Origin: Zanthoxylum bungeanum
Taxonomy: Eukaryota > Streptophyta > Magnoliopsida > Sapindales > Rutaceae
Assembly: GCA_019454045.1 (NCBI GenBank)
Contig: SKCR01006516.1
Location: forward strand, 1-64,000
DNA length: 64,000 nucleotides
Reading direction: 5' to 3'
Shown: positions 33,980 to 46,607 of the stretch, in pieces
Numbering within the stretch: the stretch's first letter is position 1
Layout: each line of letters starts with the position of its first letter
Made by a program: the position numbers and the translations under genes
The notes under the pieces: model-generated
What the model was told of the DNA's origin: nothing
Database searches by the model: none
Seen by the model: the letters and a program-made list of their open reading frames with translations, nothing else

Positions 33980-36124
33980 TTAATGATATTTGGGTACAGT
34001 CCAACTGTTATAAGAAAAATAATAAAATATTAGTCCAACTAATAAATATATAATTGATGAAATAATTTGAAAGCACGTAATGCCAAGTATTTGAACGAAA
34101 TTGCAAATTCAATACTGGCCTCCCACTATTTTTCGGCGAGCCTCTAACCCTCAGTTGAGTACTCGGGAAACCTAGTTTCCTAGTGGGCTAGGATCCCGTT
34201 AAATAACACACAACCTTGACTTTGGCCAACAAGCTGTATGATATTTAACTAGGTAGATCTCTAAGATCAATTGGATCTCATCCAATTCCTAGATCCGGTA
34301 GGTGGACCTCCAAGTCCGAAACATATATACAATATATATATGCCAATATATCCAATATATTTTTCCTAACCTTTTCCTCTGAATCAACTAAGCATTGGCT
34401 TTGGCTCACAAGCTTAATGATTCCAGTTAAGCGGGACCCATTGACTTTGGAAAGCTTCATAATCGATGTCGATGAACAAGAATTGATCTTGACTTTGGCC
34501 AAAAAATCACAACTTGGGCAAGACATACGATATGGAACAAAGCCTTCATGATTCAAACACATCCGCGATGGACAAAGGTCTTGACTTTGGCCAACAAACC
34601 AGTGCCAATCTTAGATCTTGAGAATGAATCATTCAATGGAAGGAAAACGCTTAATATTTGTTGAGGATTTTTCGTGTAAATTGGCAACCAATTTATTATC
34701 TTTGATTAGGTCTCATCATACACCCTTAAGCATGCATTCTAAAAGCATAATAAGGCGCGGTAAATAAATTAATAATGATATGCGGATGGATATCTCACAA
34801 ATTGTTCCTAGAACAAATCACTCATTTTCCTTTCCCAGGCTAGCACTATTCTACTTCTTCTACCCAATTACATAATACATCAAAGAAACCTCATTACATT
34901 GAGGGGAATTGGTGAGAAGAGAATTACAAAGAATCGAGAGATAAAGGCTGACACGCAGGTCCAATTTAATAAATTCTAAATTTATTACAATAATTTCCAA
35001 AATTGCCCTCACTCATCTAATATCCATCCGATATACATTATTCATACAACACATCCATGTATTCACATAAAGCATGTTATTCAATCAATCTAATCCAATT
35101 AATTAATCTTTGAATTAAGTGATCATCCAATGTTCAAACCACGATTTGATTTGCGCGAGTCTAACTCGTTTAAGAATAAGTACTCTAAGTGCGTATTCTT
35201 GAATTATATCGAACTACAATTTTAAATCCAATTTATTTTGTATTCATACTAATTCTTTATTTAATTCCAAATTAAATAATTACACTTTATTAATGTGTCT
35301 TTACGACTTAGATTCTAAATCTAATCTTAATGGGTCTCAAAGCCCAATTAACATCCAATGTCAATTAATTAAAGTCCAATGGGCTTTCAATTAATTTCTT
35401 AAGGCATGGACTTTGGCAACCAAAGCCCAATAAGGAATCACCATTTGCCACAAAATTAATTTTGGCCCATTAGGCCCAATTAAAATTAAAGGCCCATTTA
35501 TTATATTTAGACTTAATGGAATGGTTTAGGCCCAATTTGGATCCAATCCATTTTTCCTAAACCAACTTGGCCCAACCAAGCCCATTAGGCCCAAATACAA
35601 CAATATTAGCCCAATTCCAAATTAAGCCTAATTAATTAAATTCTAATTATCCAAATTTCACAATTTAATTAATTAAAGTGTTTAGCCATGATTAATTATT
35701 TAAATTAACATTTCCAAAATACCAATTGACATAATTAATCATGCTTAATATTATCAATACATGTCCAACATTATTGAAGCAAAATCAAGTCCAACATGCT
35801 CTCGAAGGCTCATGACAATCATGGGAATTTTTCATTAATTTTGATTTCAATCCAATTAAATCACAAATCAATATCCATATATTTAAAACTCATCCAATGG
35901 TCTAAAAAATCAAAATCACTATGAGCTAGGGTTCATGTCCATTCGGCCAAGCTAAATTTTGGGGAAAATTAATCCAATTAATTTTTCATCAAATTGATCA
36001 TGCATAACTCTAAGTTAACAATATATAAGCATATACTCAAACAAACAATTTGATCAAATCATGCTCAAATAAAAAATACCCAAATTTTAAATTAAGAACC
36101 CTAATTCAATTTCATGCTCAAAAA
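33980..36124 (-). other. Copia A leader, about 2.1 kb, no gene
   Basis: AT-rich sequence between primer site and gag. 'ttgactttggccaac' and close variants occur several times between 34210 and 34600. 'aggcccaatt'-type phrases recur between 35400 and 35650. No coding frame is supported. Confidence 0.65.
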
Positions 36125-36137
36125 GGCTCTGATACCA
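36125..36137 (-). promoter_or_regulatory. Primer binding site of copia A
   Basis: The minus strand reads TGGTATCAGAGCC one base after the LTR end, the initiator-Met type. Confidence 0.92.
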
Positions 36138-36138
36138 T

Positions 36139-38093
36139 TGTTGGGTTTCTAAAGTCAAACCAAGATCATTTCAAGCATGAAATAATGTGAATACGGAAAG
36201 AAATATAGCAAAAATATACTCACAATGCTCGGTTGGATGGATGTGTAGAGTTCAAAAATTCCTCTCTTTGAAGTTGTTCCAAGCTCCTTCAAAGTTGTGT
36301 ATCAAGCTCCAAGCTTTGATCTTTGAGATTCCAAACTCTAGGGAAGGTTTCCCTAACACCTTTGTATGATTCCTTTGAGTGTGCTAGCACTTGAAAAAAT
36401 TGCAACAATTCTTCCTTAGTTCTTTGAAACTCTCGGCCAAGCCAAGTTGGGAGAGAAAAATTTACTTTGGGCGTGAATGGAGAGAGATGAGAAGAGATGA
36501 ATGTTGACTTGTAATTTTGATTTCCAAAAACAAAAAAAGATATACCAAAAATCTAATGTTTGGTATATGTCCATCATCTCACAATTAGTGTGTTGAACAA
36601 GTCATCAACAACCCACCAAATTCCATCAACTAAAAGTTGATTAAAGTGACTAGGTGATGTGACTTGTGATGTGACTTGTGGGCCCCACTTGATTTAAAAT
36701 CCGAGTGGGCCCGCAAACACATTCCGGGCTCGGGTTCGTTAATTCCGAATCAACAAATTTTCCGTTGCGACTTAATTAAATCAAATTTAATTAAATAATT
36801 ATGCCTAGCAAAATTACTATTAAAATCTCTCGCGAATTAATTCTAAATTAATTCGTTCACCCGAATTAAAATCCAATTTTAATTCTGTTATGAAATCTAA
36901 TTTCATTTAATATATCGAATATATTATTTTATCGATTAATTCCAAATTAATCGTTCTTTCTCTTCTAATTAGAATTTTATCCCAGATAAAATCTTGCCGT
37001 CATTAATCCTAGATTAATTTTCTCTCTCTTCTAATTAATCCCAGATTATTTATGTTCGAGTCATACATCATCGGTGAATCTTCGGGAAGCGACCCATGAG
37101 ATCCCTGGATATGTTGGCAGTAAATCCGGTCGTCGGACTATCCGAACATGTGCGTACCCTGTACCATTTTCTTACCGATTTACGAGACATGGTTGGCTTC
37201 TAGCAAAGCACATGCCTACCCAATTCTCCAGAAATATTCTTTAAGGAATATATAATTTATAACAGGCGTAGTATACGTAGTACTGCGTATTGCGATCCAG
37301 TATCAGATGTCACATGCAAGGCCTGGGGCTGGAATAGTGTCTGCCCCGTACGAAGCATATATCGGATCACAAGAAACTAGTCTATATAATCGGATAATCA
37401 TGACCTTGTCATATTATCCCGATAGTTGCAACATAATAGAGAACCATTTATGTGTCCATGCGTGATCATCATCTCCATATGACTGAAGTGATACTTCCTT
37501 CTTGACATCACACCCAATACACTATGATTCTCAATAAACCCAGAAGAGGCGTACACAGAACCTGTTAAAGTCCTGGACGACCAAAACCAAAGAGTATTGA
37601 TTGTCGCAAGTACTAGCGATGCAAGTCTCAAGTTAAGACCAAATACACCTACCCTGAATTGGATTCCCATAGACACATAGTCATACTACCAATGGGATTC
37701 TGATGGGTCTATCCAGAGCGAAGCTGTTTCCGTACCATCGGTAAACACAACCTCCTATCACACTTGCATAAGTATCCAATACTTAAATATATGAGAACTA
37801 TGCTGTTACGCTTCCATAACACGCACAAATGCAATACTAGTCTATTCTGCATTATCGATGTCCAGTCTCAATAATACTACGACTATGGATATTTAATGAT
37901 TAAACCTTTGTGGATTGATATTGTCTCATATCTTATAATCCGGAACTAATCATAAGGACTTTTATCATTTATATATTTAAGTAATCTAATTACAAAATGA
38001 TAAAATGCAATTTCTATTGTCACATAGTTAATTTGTACAAAAAACCACAATGTATTTTACAAATAGTGACGCTATGGGTCATAATTATCCAAC
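36139..38093 (-). repeat. 5' LTR of copia A, uninterrupted
   Basis: 1,955 bp, homologous to 11991-13288 plus 15252-15922. It shows the pre-insertion sequence at the solo-LTR site. Confidence 0.93.
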
Positions 38094-38140
38094 AACTGGT
38101 TCGGTTCCGGTTCGGAACCGGAACCGTGGCCGGGTCTATG

Positions 38141-38699
38141 TAGGGGTGATCACAGTTTCGAGTCAAACCGCAACCCGAACCGAACCGCACCAACTCGAAC
38201 CGCACCGCGCGGTTTGAAAAAAAATTAAAAATGATTTCGGGTCAATCGGAACCGAACTGTAAATTTCGGGTCGGTGTGCGATTTTGACCCAACCGCGACC
38301 CAAACCGCACAAAACCGCAAATTTTTACTCAAACTGCGACCTGAACCACCTAAACCGCTGACCCGCATTCAAATTAGATATTATTTTATATATTTCTTCT
38401 TCTTTAACCATGAAATTTAAGATATTTAATGATCATATGACAATATGCAATGTATAAATAAATATTATGTATTTTTTTCTATTTAATTATTATGTGAAAA
38501 CATAGTAAATTTCCTTAAAAAAATTTATAATCCAAACCATCGACCCGAACTTCCCAAACCGCTAAACCGCCAACCCGAACCGCCTCGGTTTTCCTTATCA
38601 AATTTGCGATTTCGGTTTCTAATTTCTCATACCGCCAACCAGCGCGGTTTGAAGTGAAAAACGAAAAAACCGACCCAAACCGCACCGCGAACAACCCTA
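38141..38699. mobile_element. hAT-like MITE, 559 bp, with imperfect inverted ends
   Basis: The left end is TAGGGGTGATCACAGT; the reverse complement of the right end is TAGGGTTGTTCGCGGT, matching 12 of 16. Both flanks of the interior are rich in AACCGCACCG/CGGTTTG units pointing inward, the middle is AT-rich, and there is no ORF. The eight-base flanks GGTCTATG and GTAAAATG agree at only four positions, so a hAT target duplication is not established. Confidence 0.65.
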
Positions 38700-39698
38700 G
38701 TAAAATGTATCAAGTAAATATAGCAAGATTTGTTTACGAAGTTGAAAACTCATTACAGGGAAAAATTATTCCTGAACTACCACTCAAATTCACTAGTAAA
38801 GAGAAACTTATAGTGATGGTTAACGATCTATGACAAAATCTTTGTCAACTCCATTAGCCCAACTATAGTAACCTGATATAATTCCTCAAGCCCACACTAA
38901 CCAGCCTTCTGAGTAACTCTGAAGTCTCTTGTAGTGAATCCAACAACGAACTCACCTTTGCTGGAATGGATCAATGAAGTATTCAAAGAATGACTCTAAA
39001 AAAAGAAAGAAACTCAAAGATGGAGGATTTGTGTTTTTATTTTTGTTTCTAACTAAAAGGCAATAAAGGCTAATCAAATATTTATTATATAGTTATGAGA
39101 ACCATGCAGGAGCAAATCCCGTGAAACCCACCCAAAAAATTAAAATATGCTAGTAAATCTAGATCCAATTAAATTTTGACACATTTGCAAGATTAAATAA
39201 TTAATTGTTTAATTATATGGTTTAGATTTAAACACGTGTCTTAGCACATATAAATTAATTATTTAATTAATTAAATATTTGTATTGACACATGTAAATTA
39301 ATTATTTATTTAATTAAACAAGTGTAGAGACACTTGTAATTAAATTATTTAATTGATTTATCATATCATAAAATTATAACATATGTAATGACACATGATA
39401 TAGTTTATTGGGCTAAACCATATGCATATTACATATGTTATATACCCATAGGTCAACAACTCTAAGCCTTATTAGGCTTGAAATTGTTTCAATTTATCAT
39501 GAGGTTTGCAAGATAAACCCTAAGGCATCCAAATGATAAATTGAAAGAAAATTACGAGGAAAACAATTAGAGCCAAAGATAAAGAATAAATCAAAAGAAT
39601 AAGGTAATTATTTTATTCATTCCTTAATTAGAAAATAATTTCTATAAGCTCTAATAAATTTCTAGCATGATGATGTATTTATTTTCTCTTATATTTGT
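38700..39698. other. Intergenic AT-rich DNA, no gene
   Basis: Repeated AATTAATTATTTAATTAA-type phrases with 'gacacatgtaa' lie around 39170-39400. No ORF, RNA gene or clear element end is visible. Confidence 0.6.
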
Positions 39699-42061
39699 TG
39701 ATACGTAACACCTCGAATTTCACGATATGTCTATCATGGTCATTTATTTGATGCATGAGTCATTTTTATGCTTATTTTTGGATTTGTGGGTTGGGAAATC
39801 CAATTGCAAGTCAAGATTCATTGAGTGGTAAATTTCAGAGATTTCATGATTTGCATTCGGGTCCCGTTCGTCTCAGCGTTCGAATGAAACAGGGCAGAGT
39901 GTCCGTGTTCGATAGGCATTCGAACGGGACTGTACTGTACGCGTGTTCAAGTCGTGTTTGAACGACCCTGCGTGTTTTAACCCCATTTCAGTCAGAAAAA
40001 TCTGGAATCTTGTGGTTAATATAAATATACCCATTTTTCTCTCTCCCCCACTAAACCCACGATCAAACACCTCTTCATTCCCCATCTTTGCTTCATTTCT
40101 AGCTAACATATGGTATTTTCTTCCATTTTTCAAGAAATTTTGGAGCAAGGTAAGCCCTTTAATCCCTACTCTAGCATTTCCATTGCATTTTCACATAATA
40201 TACAAGCTTATCATGTAAACCCATGGAAAAATACAAGCATGGTTGGTGGCTATTTTGTGTGAGAGTGTCAATTATGGTGGTAATCATAGCTAGAATGATG
40301 TGATAATCATGATTTGGGTAAGATTTGACTTGAATTAGAAATCTAGGGTTTGGGTTGATTCTCAAGACTTGTGCATAAGTGTGTTGAATGATGTTTGAGC
40401 ACATCGTATCTTGGCTGTGTTGGTGTTGTGTAGTTTCTATGTGATGTTTGAAAGGATGCTAGGTGAATGAGCATGACTTATTCTATGCATTCTCTAGTTA
40501 AGAAGGTTTGAACACCTTTTTAAAGTTGTTGGACATATTAGCAATATCGGCCACGTCAGTGTGTTTTCTTGTCAATCCGTTGAAAGAGATACCATGACAC
40601 ATTTTAAAATGTTAGTAGTTTAGTTAAAATAGTATTTTGGATTAGCTTAAGTTCTTAAAATCCCCAAGCTTCCTTGTCAACATGGATACACACATCATTC
40701 ACGCATATGTATAAAATCGTAGATATTATTCTAATCGTGATTCTACTATAGGTTTTTAAATCATGCGTATAAAGTCCTCTCATGCTCCACGCGATAGCAC
40801 GAATAGTAGAACCAGGCCCCGGCTTTGTGAATGGATGATATATTTTATTTTTCATGTTTTCAAACTTTGAATGGTTTATAAATTGAATTTATGTTTACAT
40901 GAATATCAAAATTTGAATTGATATAATCATGTTTCTGCCTTTTTATGTCGTTATGTTACATTATTTGAATGCATGTCTTCAAGTTGTATTTACATGTTTG
41001 ACATGTGACATGATTATGATTTACAAGTTATATTTACATGGATGTTATAAAACTCAGTCTATTTCTAATTCCTTTATGTAAGCATTAAAATATTTTCAAA
41101 TGTCAGTAGAGTGTCGTTCCCTCATGTATAGATATTCGAGTATGCTCACGGTGCCTAATGGTTCTTGGAACCCTCTTAGGTTTATTCATGTTCATGTACA
41201 CAATCCCTTGTTTACCCAGTGATAAGTCCCGCTAAGTAGGTCTCCCCCGGGCCAAAATATTAGTGCGAATTTTCATGACAAGTTGTTACAAGTATGACAT
41301 TATATGAGTTTTCCATGTTTATGTTTCGTAATTGAGATTTTTTTCGGATATTATGTTTCCAAGGATATGTCATTTTAGAAATGTAAGGTATAATATTTTT
41401 ATGTTTTCACTTTCAGTATTCATTTACTAGGTCATTCAATTTTTGGTTGTCGGATTCATTCGTAGTATTCTTTTAATGATGACCCCCTTCTGTCAGGTCT
41501 AATGACTTGGAGAAGACAGATACCGGCTACAGTCTTAGGGTCACTTATGTCATGGGTCTTTTTTTATCATTTTGATATAATAGGCCATGAGTCCTCACAG
41601 TGCTTTGTATATGGTCATGTCATGTATAGTCACTTCAAATGTTTCAAGTGTATTAAATTATATATATAAAATATGCATATTTCTCAGAATTTGTCATATT
41701 GGAGTATGATCTCGAGTTATGTAGGTACAGGTCCAATCAGGGTGAAACACGTGTGCACGAATTATATTACGTTGTGTATATTTATGTCAGAGGCTTATGG
41801 AGATGGTACACTGTCTCTTTCCGGTCATATCTCGGATATACTATGATATGATAAAGTTGGTATCCGAGCACAGTTCTAGAGGTCTATGACTGCAATGGCA
41901 GGGCTATGATGTTTTGTATACACAATATACTTAGGATACTCGTATGTAAGGTATCACCTCTCTGGGTTCCGTTGATTCCAAGTAAGTTCTATAATTCATC
42001 CCATTAGGATTCCTTATATCTTACATTGCTCAATCTTTTTATTATCTTCGAAATAAAAACT

Positions 42062-43260
42062 GATGGCCCCCAAGAGATGCTTGTCTGCTAAGGCGAATCC
42101 AACTACCTTCATTCCTGCTTAGAACCATTTGGAACCCCAAGAATCAGTAAAGAAACCTAGTGCGGCCTTGATGTGGGTGAACTTGCCCGAAACATGCGAC
42201 ATGTGCGATAGTCCATGGATCGGTTGATGAAACTATTTTCCCACCAACATCAATAACAACCAATACAACTTCCAGTGGGACGAAAACCCCACCCACCTTA
42301 GTACTTCCACCTGTTGATATCCAGACACCCATTCAGACCCCAATTGATCTCAAACAATCATTAGAAGTATCGCTCACCGATTTCCGTAAGATGCACCATC
42401 CAATCTTTTTGGGCATAGATTCTGATGCATATCCGATTGAGTTTATTCAGGAATCTAACAGAATATGTTTGGCACTGGGCTACACACGAAGAAGATCGAT
42501 TGAGCTTGTGAGTTTCCAGTTGAGGGATATTTCCTAAAAGTGGTTTATCTCCCTCCTTGATAGAAGGAGTGCTTCAAACCCACCACTAGATTGGCTTGAG
42601 TTTAGTAAGGCATTTCTGGATAGTTTTCTACCCAATAGTGTCCATGATGCCAGGGCACGAGAATTTGAGCATTTGGAGCAAACGTAGCAAATGTCAGTTA
42701 CAAAGTACGATATTCATTTCTTGCGACTTTCGCATTACACTCCTCACCTAATAAACACAAAAAGGATGAATGTGGAATGATTTCTGAATGAGCTAAAAGA
42801 GTACCTATATAGATCAATATATATATCAGACTCCACCACCTATGTTAATATTCTAGATGTTTCCATGCTTTTGGAAATACGGGCAAGAGAAAGTCAGGCC
42901 AAGAGGGAGTCTTAGAAAAAAAATAAGATGAAAGTATCTGGAACGTTTCAACTAGGAGGATATAACAAGACTCAGAGTGAGCCTATACAACAGAACGTCT
43001 CTACAAGGAAAAAAATGTCTACAAGTAGGGCTAAGTTAGAGATTGAGGAAAGACATCTTCTTCAACTTCAGTATTTTAGTATGATAACCATATATGTCAG
43101 ACATGTGGGTAAAGACATACAGGGCTGTGTATCAGAGGAATGGGTGTTTGTTTAAGATGTTTCCAACCAGGCCATATGATCATAGATTGTTTTCATCCCC
43201 AAAACCCTTCAATCCCAATCTGACAGTACCAACAACAGTACCAGCACGATCCTCTATAGG
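42062..43260 (+). pseudogene. Decayed gypsy gag
   Basis: Fragments in order: HPIFLGIDSDAYPIEFI, SFQLRDIS then KWFISLL, LDWLEFSKAFLDSFLPNSV, AREFEHLEQT, VTKYDIHFLRLSHYTPHL and FLNELKEYL. They match the retrotransposon gag domain. Stops interrupt most blocks, several by TAG or TGA. Confidence 0.75.
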
Positions 43261-43369
43261 TCAATGATACAATGATAGGTTTTAGACATCAACTAGCAAG
43301 GGCCAGACTTTAGCAGGCAAATGTCAGGCCATAGTCATTGCTTTGACACCCTAAGACGTTCAAGCATCT

Positions 43370-44820
43370 AACACTGTAGTCGCAAGTACACTACTTGTTA
43401 ACTCATATCACGCCAGGATATTATTTGATCTTGGTGCCACACACTCTTTCATATCATGGCATTTTGCATTCTAGTTAGACAAGGAAACAAAGAAATTAGA
43501 TAAACCCCTTAGTTGCCACTCCCGTAGGGCACACTATTCCAACATATAAGGTTATCAAATCATATGCGGTTCAAGTGGGAGACGACGTATACCCAATTGA
43601 CCTCATCTTGCTGGACATATTAGATTTTGATGTTATCTTGGGCATTGATTTACTTTCTATGTGTTATACCACATTAGACTATAGGGAAATTATCACCACA
43701 TTTTGTGTGCCAGATAAGCTAGATATGTGTATCAAGGGAATAAGAGTGAGATTCCCAATAACCTTATCTCTGTGCTCCAAGCGAGTAAACTCTTTGGTAA
43801 AGGGTGCACATGTTACTTGACATATGTGCAAAATATTGAGGAGAACGAAGTCAACATTGACTAGGTCCGAATAGTAAGAGATTCTCTGGATGTTTTTCCA
43901 GAAAAGTTACCTGGGATTTATCTAGACAGTGAAATTGAGTTTTGCATTGACTCATTACCGGGGACTCTGCCTATCTCGATTCCTTCGTATCGAATGACCC
44001 CCACAGAACTTAAGGAACTAAAAGTACAATTGCATGACCTTCTTTATAAGGGCTTTATATACCCAGGCATTTCTCCATGATGTGCTCCTGTATTATTTGT
44101 CAAAAAGAAAGATGGGACACTCAGCTTGTGTATTGACTACCGGCAGTTCAACAAAGTTACAATTAAGAAAAAATATCATTTGCCCAAGATTGACGATCTA
44201 TTTGATCAACTTCAAGCAGCCTAGTACTTTTCTAAGGTTGGTCTCAAATTAGTGTACCACCATCTCAAGATTAGAGATTCACATATATCCAAGATCATAT
44301 TTCGAACATGTTATAGGCATTATAATTACTGATAATGTCCATTGGACTCACTAATGCTCCAACTGCATTTATGAATCACATAAAGAGGGTATTCAAGCCA
44401 TTTCTTGATCAATTTATCATTGTTTTCATTGATGACATTTTAATTTATTCTTCCAACGCGGAAGAACATGAGAGGCACTTGCACATCATCTTATAAATTT
44501 TGAGAGATCGCAAGTTTTATGCCAAATTCTCTAAAGGTGAATTATGGTTTACTGAAGTGGCATTCTTAGGCCATGTTGTCACATAATGGGATTTCAGTCA
44601 ACCTCAATAAGGTAGAAGTAGTTCAAAACTTGTCCAGACCCATAAGTGTTACAGAAATCAGAAGCTTTTTGGGATTGATGGGTTACTACCATAATTATAG
44701 AGAATTTATCCTAGATTGCTGCACTATTGACAAGGTTGACTGAGAAGCTTGTCAAATTTTCATGATCCAATTCATATGAGCAGAGTTTTTAGGAGCTTAA
44801 GAATCGATTGACTACAGTAC
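43370..44820 (+). pseudogene. Decayed gypsy protease and reverse transcriptase
   Basis: Protease: ARILFDLGATHSFIS, where LG replaces the catalytic SG-type pair (D-L-G-A), then [66 protein letters not shown], a broken catalytic block near 44430 (FIDDILIYS in a shifted frame), and VTEIRSFLGLMGYY. Many stops; no function is possible. Confidence 0.78.
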
Positions 44821-44899
44821 ATGTCCTGACACATTACCTTTATAAACATGTAGGTTCATGCTAGGGTTGTTATTCCTAGTTTAAGGCTTAAAAGAAAAG

Positions 44900-45690
44900 T
44901 TATTTGATATAGCTCACTCGTCATCTTACACGATGCATCTAGGCATGACCAAGATTTACCATGTATCTAGGTGTTTGACGTGTCAACAGCTTAAATTCAA
45001 AAATCAGAAGCCCATAGGGACGCTTCAGAACCTTGACATCTTATAATGGAAGTGGGACATGATTCCACTTACTGAAAACCCAAATGGGTCATGATTCCAT
45101 TTGGGTTATAGTTGACATGCTTACCATGTCAGCACACTTCCTCTCTATTAAGTTCATTTTCACGGTTGCTCAATACTTAAGGATCTACTTAGAATATAGT
45201 ATCCTTGCATAGAGTTCCTATTTCCATTATCTCAGACAGAAGTGCGCAATTCACTTCCAAGTTTTGGCATTCATTTCAAAATGCATTAGGTACTCAACTC
45301 CAGTTTAGTACAACATTTCATCCTCAGACTGATGGTCAGTCAGAAATGATCATCCAAACCTTGGAAGATATTCTAAGATCTAGTGCCTTAGATTTTGGAA
45401 GCAATTGAGATTAGCATCTATCATTAATCGAATTTGTCTACAATAACAGCCACCACTCAAGTATTCAAATGGCTTTGTTTGAAGCCTTGTGTGGAGGGAA
45501 GTGCAGATCCCCAGTAGGTTGGTTCGAGGTGGGTGAGATCAAATTTTTGGGCCCAGACTTGGTTGAAAAGGTCAAGTTGATCAGAGACAGAATGAAAGCA
45601 GCTCAGGGAGGCACAATTCCTACACGGAATATCGAAAGAGAGACCTGGAGCTTCAGGCAGAATACTACGTGTTCTTGAAAGTTTCTCCTT
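44900..45690 (+). pseudogene. Decayed gypsy integrase
   Basis: The best-preserved part is 45205-45405: [18 protein letters not shown] (second Asp), [20 protein letters not shown] (Glu) and [11 protein letters not shown]. Downstream SPVGWFEVGEIKFLGPDLV is the usual gypsy segment after the catalytic core. The zinc-binding N-terminus is fragmentary (MTKIY, CLTCQQLK). No chromodomain seen. Confidence 0.8.
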
Positions 45691-45700
45691 TTAAAGGCGT

Positions 45701-46607
45701 TATGAGGTTTGGGAGGAAGAGTAAGTTAAACCCATGATATATTGGGCTATATCAAAATTGGGGAACCTGTAGTGAATCGGGAACTTGTTGTGAATTCGAT
45801 CTGGCTAAATATTAAAAATCAGTCTTCAAAAAAACCAATCAAAATCAAACAAAATTGGGGAACCGATTTTATTTTTTTATTTTTTAAAACCAAAAACTAA
45901 AATTTAATATTTTTATAATTTTATAATTTTTAATTAAATAAAATTATTTATGATGATCAATCAGTTCTATCGGTTTTTTAGACGATTCAACCGGTCAAAT
46001 CAGTCACCCAATGGCTCATTGAACTTTTTAGATCACTGATTTGATCACTAATCGGTTTCAAAAACACAGATTTTAACATTATTCACAAGGAGTTACATAA
46101 TTGTGCCACGAAGGTCGTATGCCTTTGGCAGATGCTCCATTTTTTTAGTCTCGTCTGGAGACAGTACCTTTGAATATATTCTAAAAGTGATTGTTATGCT
46201 AAGGTTAATTCGTCTTAAGCACGGCAAATTCCAAAATTTACCCATCAAATTCCATTCAATCACCCAAAAAAAAAAAAAAAAAAAAACATGGTAAAAAGAA
46301 GAAGCTCCTCTAAATTTCTGTGATATATATGGGATAAGTTACAGCTACAGCCTACATGTACCATGTATGGTTGAAATGGCCTTCTATGAAACACAGAAAT
46401 GAAAAATTAGAAAATAAACTAAAGTAAAAAAAAAAACAATTAAACCTAATTTTTCCTTCAGCAATTAATCTTGGGAGCTATTAGTTTTATTGAGTTCTAA
46501 TTCCCTTTTCATTCAACCTAATGGGCTTTAGTCACTCGCTCTTCTCAATCAACTTGATTGGATATTTGAACTGATCCCAAGAGGAAGAAGCAAGAATGAA
46601 TATAAAC
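45701..46607. other. Intergenic DNA and host-gene 3' side
   Basis: AT-rich; a run of about 21 A at 46264-46286 and several 'aaccgg' or 'atcggt' phrases at 45960-46060. No ORF is supported. The host mRNA 3' UTR must lie in the last few hundred bases; I did not identify a specific poly(A) signal. Confidence 0.5.

Larger units (their letters stand above)
11991..38093 (-). mobile_element. Copia A: Ty1/copia element expanded to 26 kb by nested insertions
   Basis: The LTRs are 11991-15922 (left, interrupted) and 36139-38093 (right, 1,955 bp). Removing the solo LTR and one AGTTG copy from the left LTR leaves about 1,964 bp, so the two agree. LTRs begin TGTTGG and end CCAACA on the plus strand. The primer site (36125-36137) and polypurine tract (15923-15934) put transcription on the minus strand. 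Minus-strand order is gag, protease, integrase, RT, RNase H, which defines Ty1/copia. All parts carry stops or frameshifts. TAT1 interrupts the integrase. The flanks ATCAG and ACTGG give no convincing target duplication. Confidence 0.92.
39699..45700 (+). mobile_element. Decayed Ty3/gypsy element, plus strand
   Basis: A 5' LTR (about 39699-41850) starts near 'tgatacgtaacacctcg', resembling the TGTAACACC start common in gypsy LTRs. A primer site TTGGTATCCGAGCA (41857-41870) follows, one mismatch from the initiator-Met type. Gag, protease, RT and integrase fragments follow on the plus strand in gypsy order. Numerous stops and frameshifts; the RT-to-integrase junction near 44820-44890 has lost RNase H. 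No 3' LTR was recognised before the host gene. Oldest-looking retroelement here. Confidence 0.82.

Noticed and set aside
11986..38098. Target duplication for copia A (ATCAG / ACTGG)
   Set aside because: Only two of five bases match.
43928..44820. Functional RT in the plus-strand gypsy at 39.7-45.7 kb
   Set aside because: Multiple stops and frameshifts, broken catalytic block and missing RNase H.
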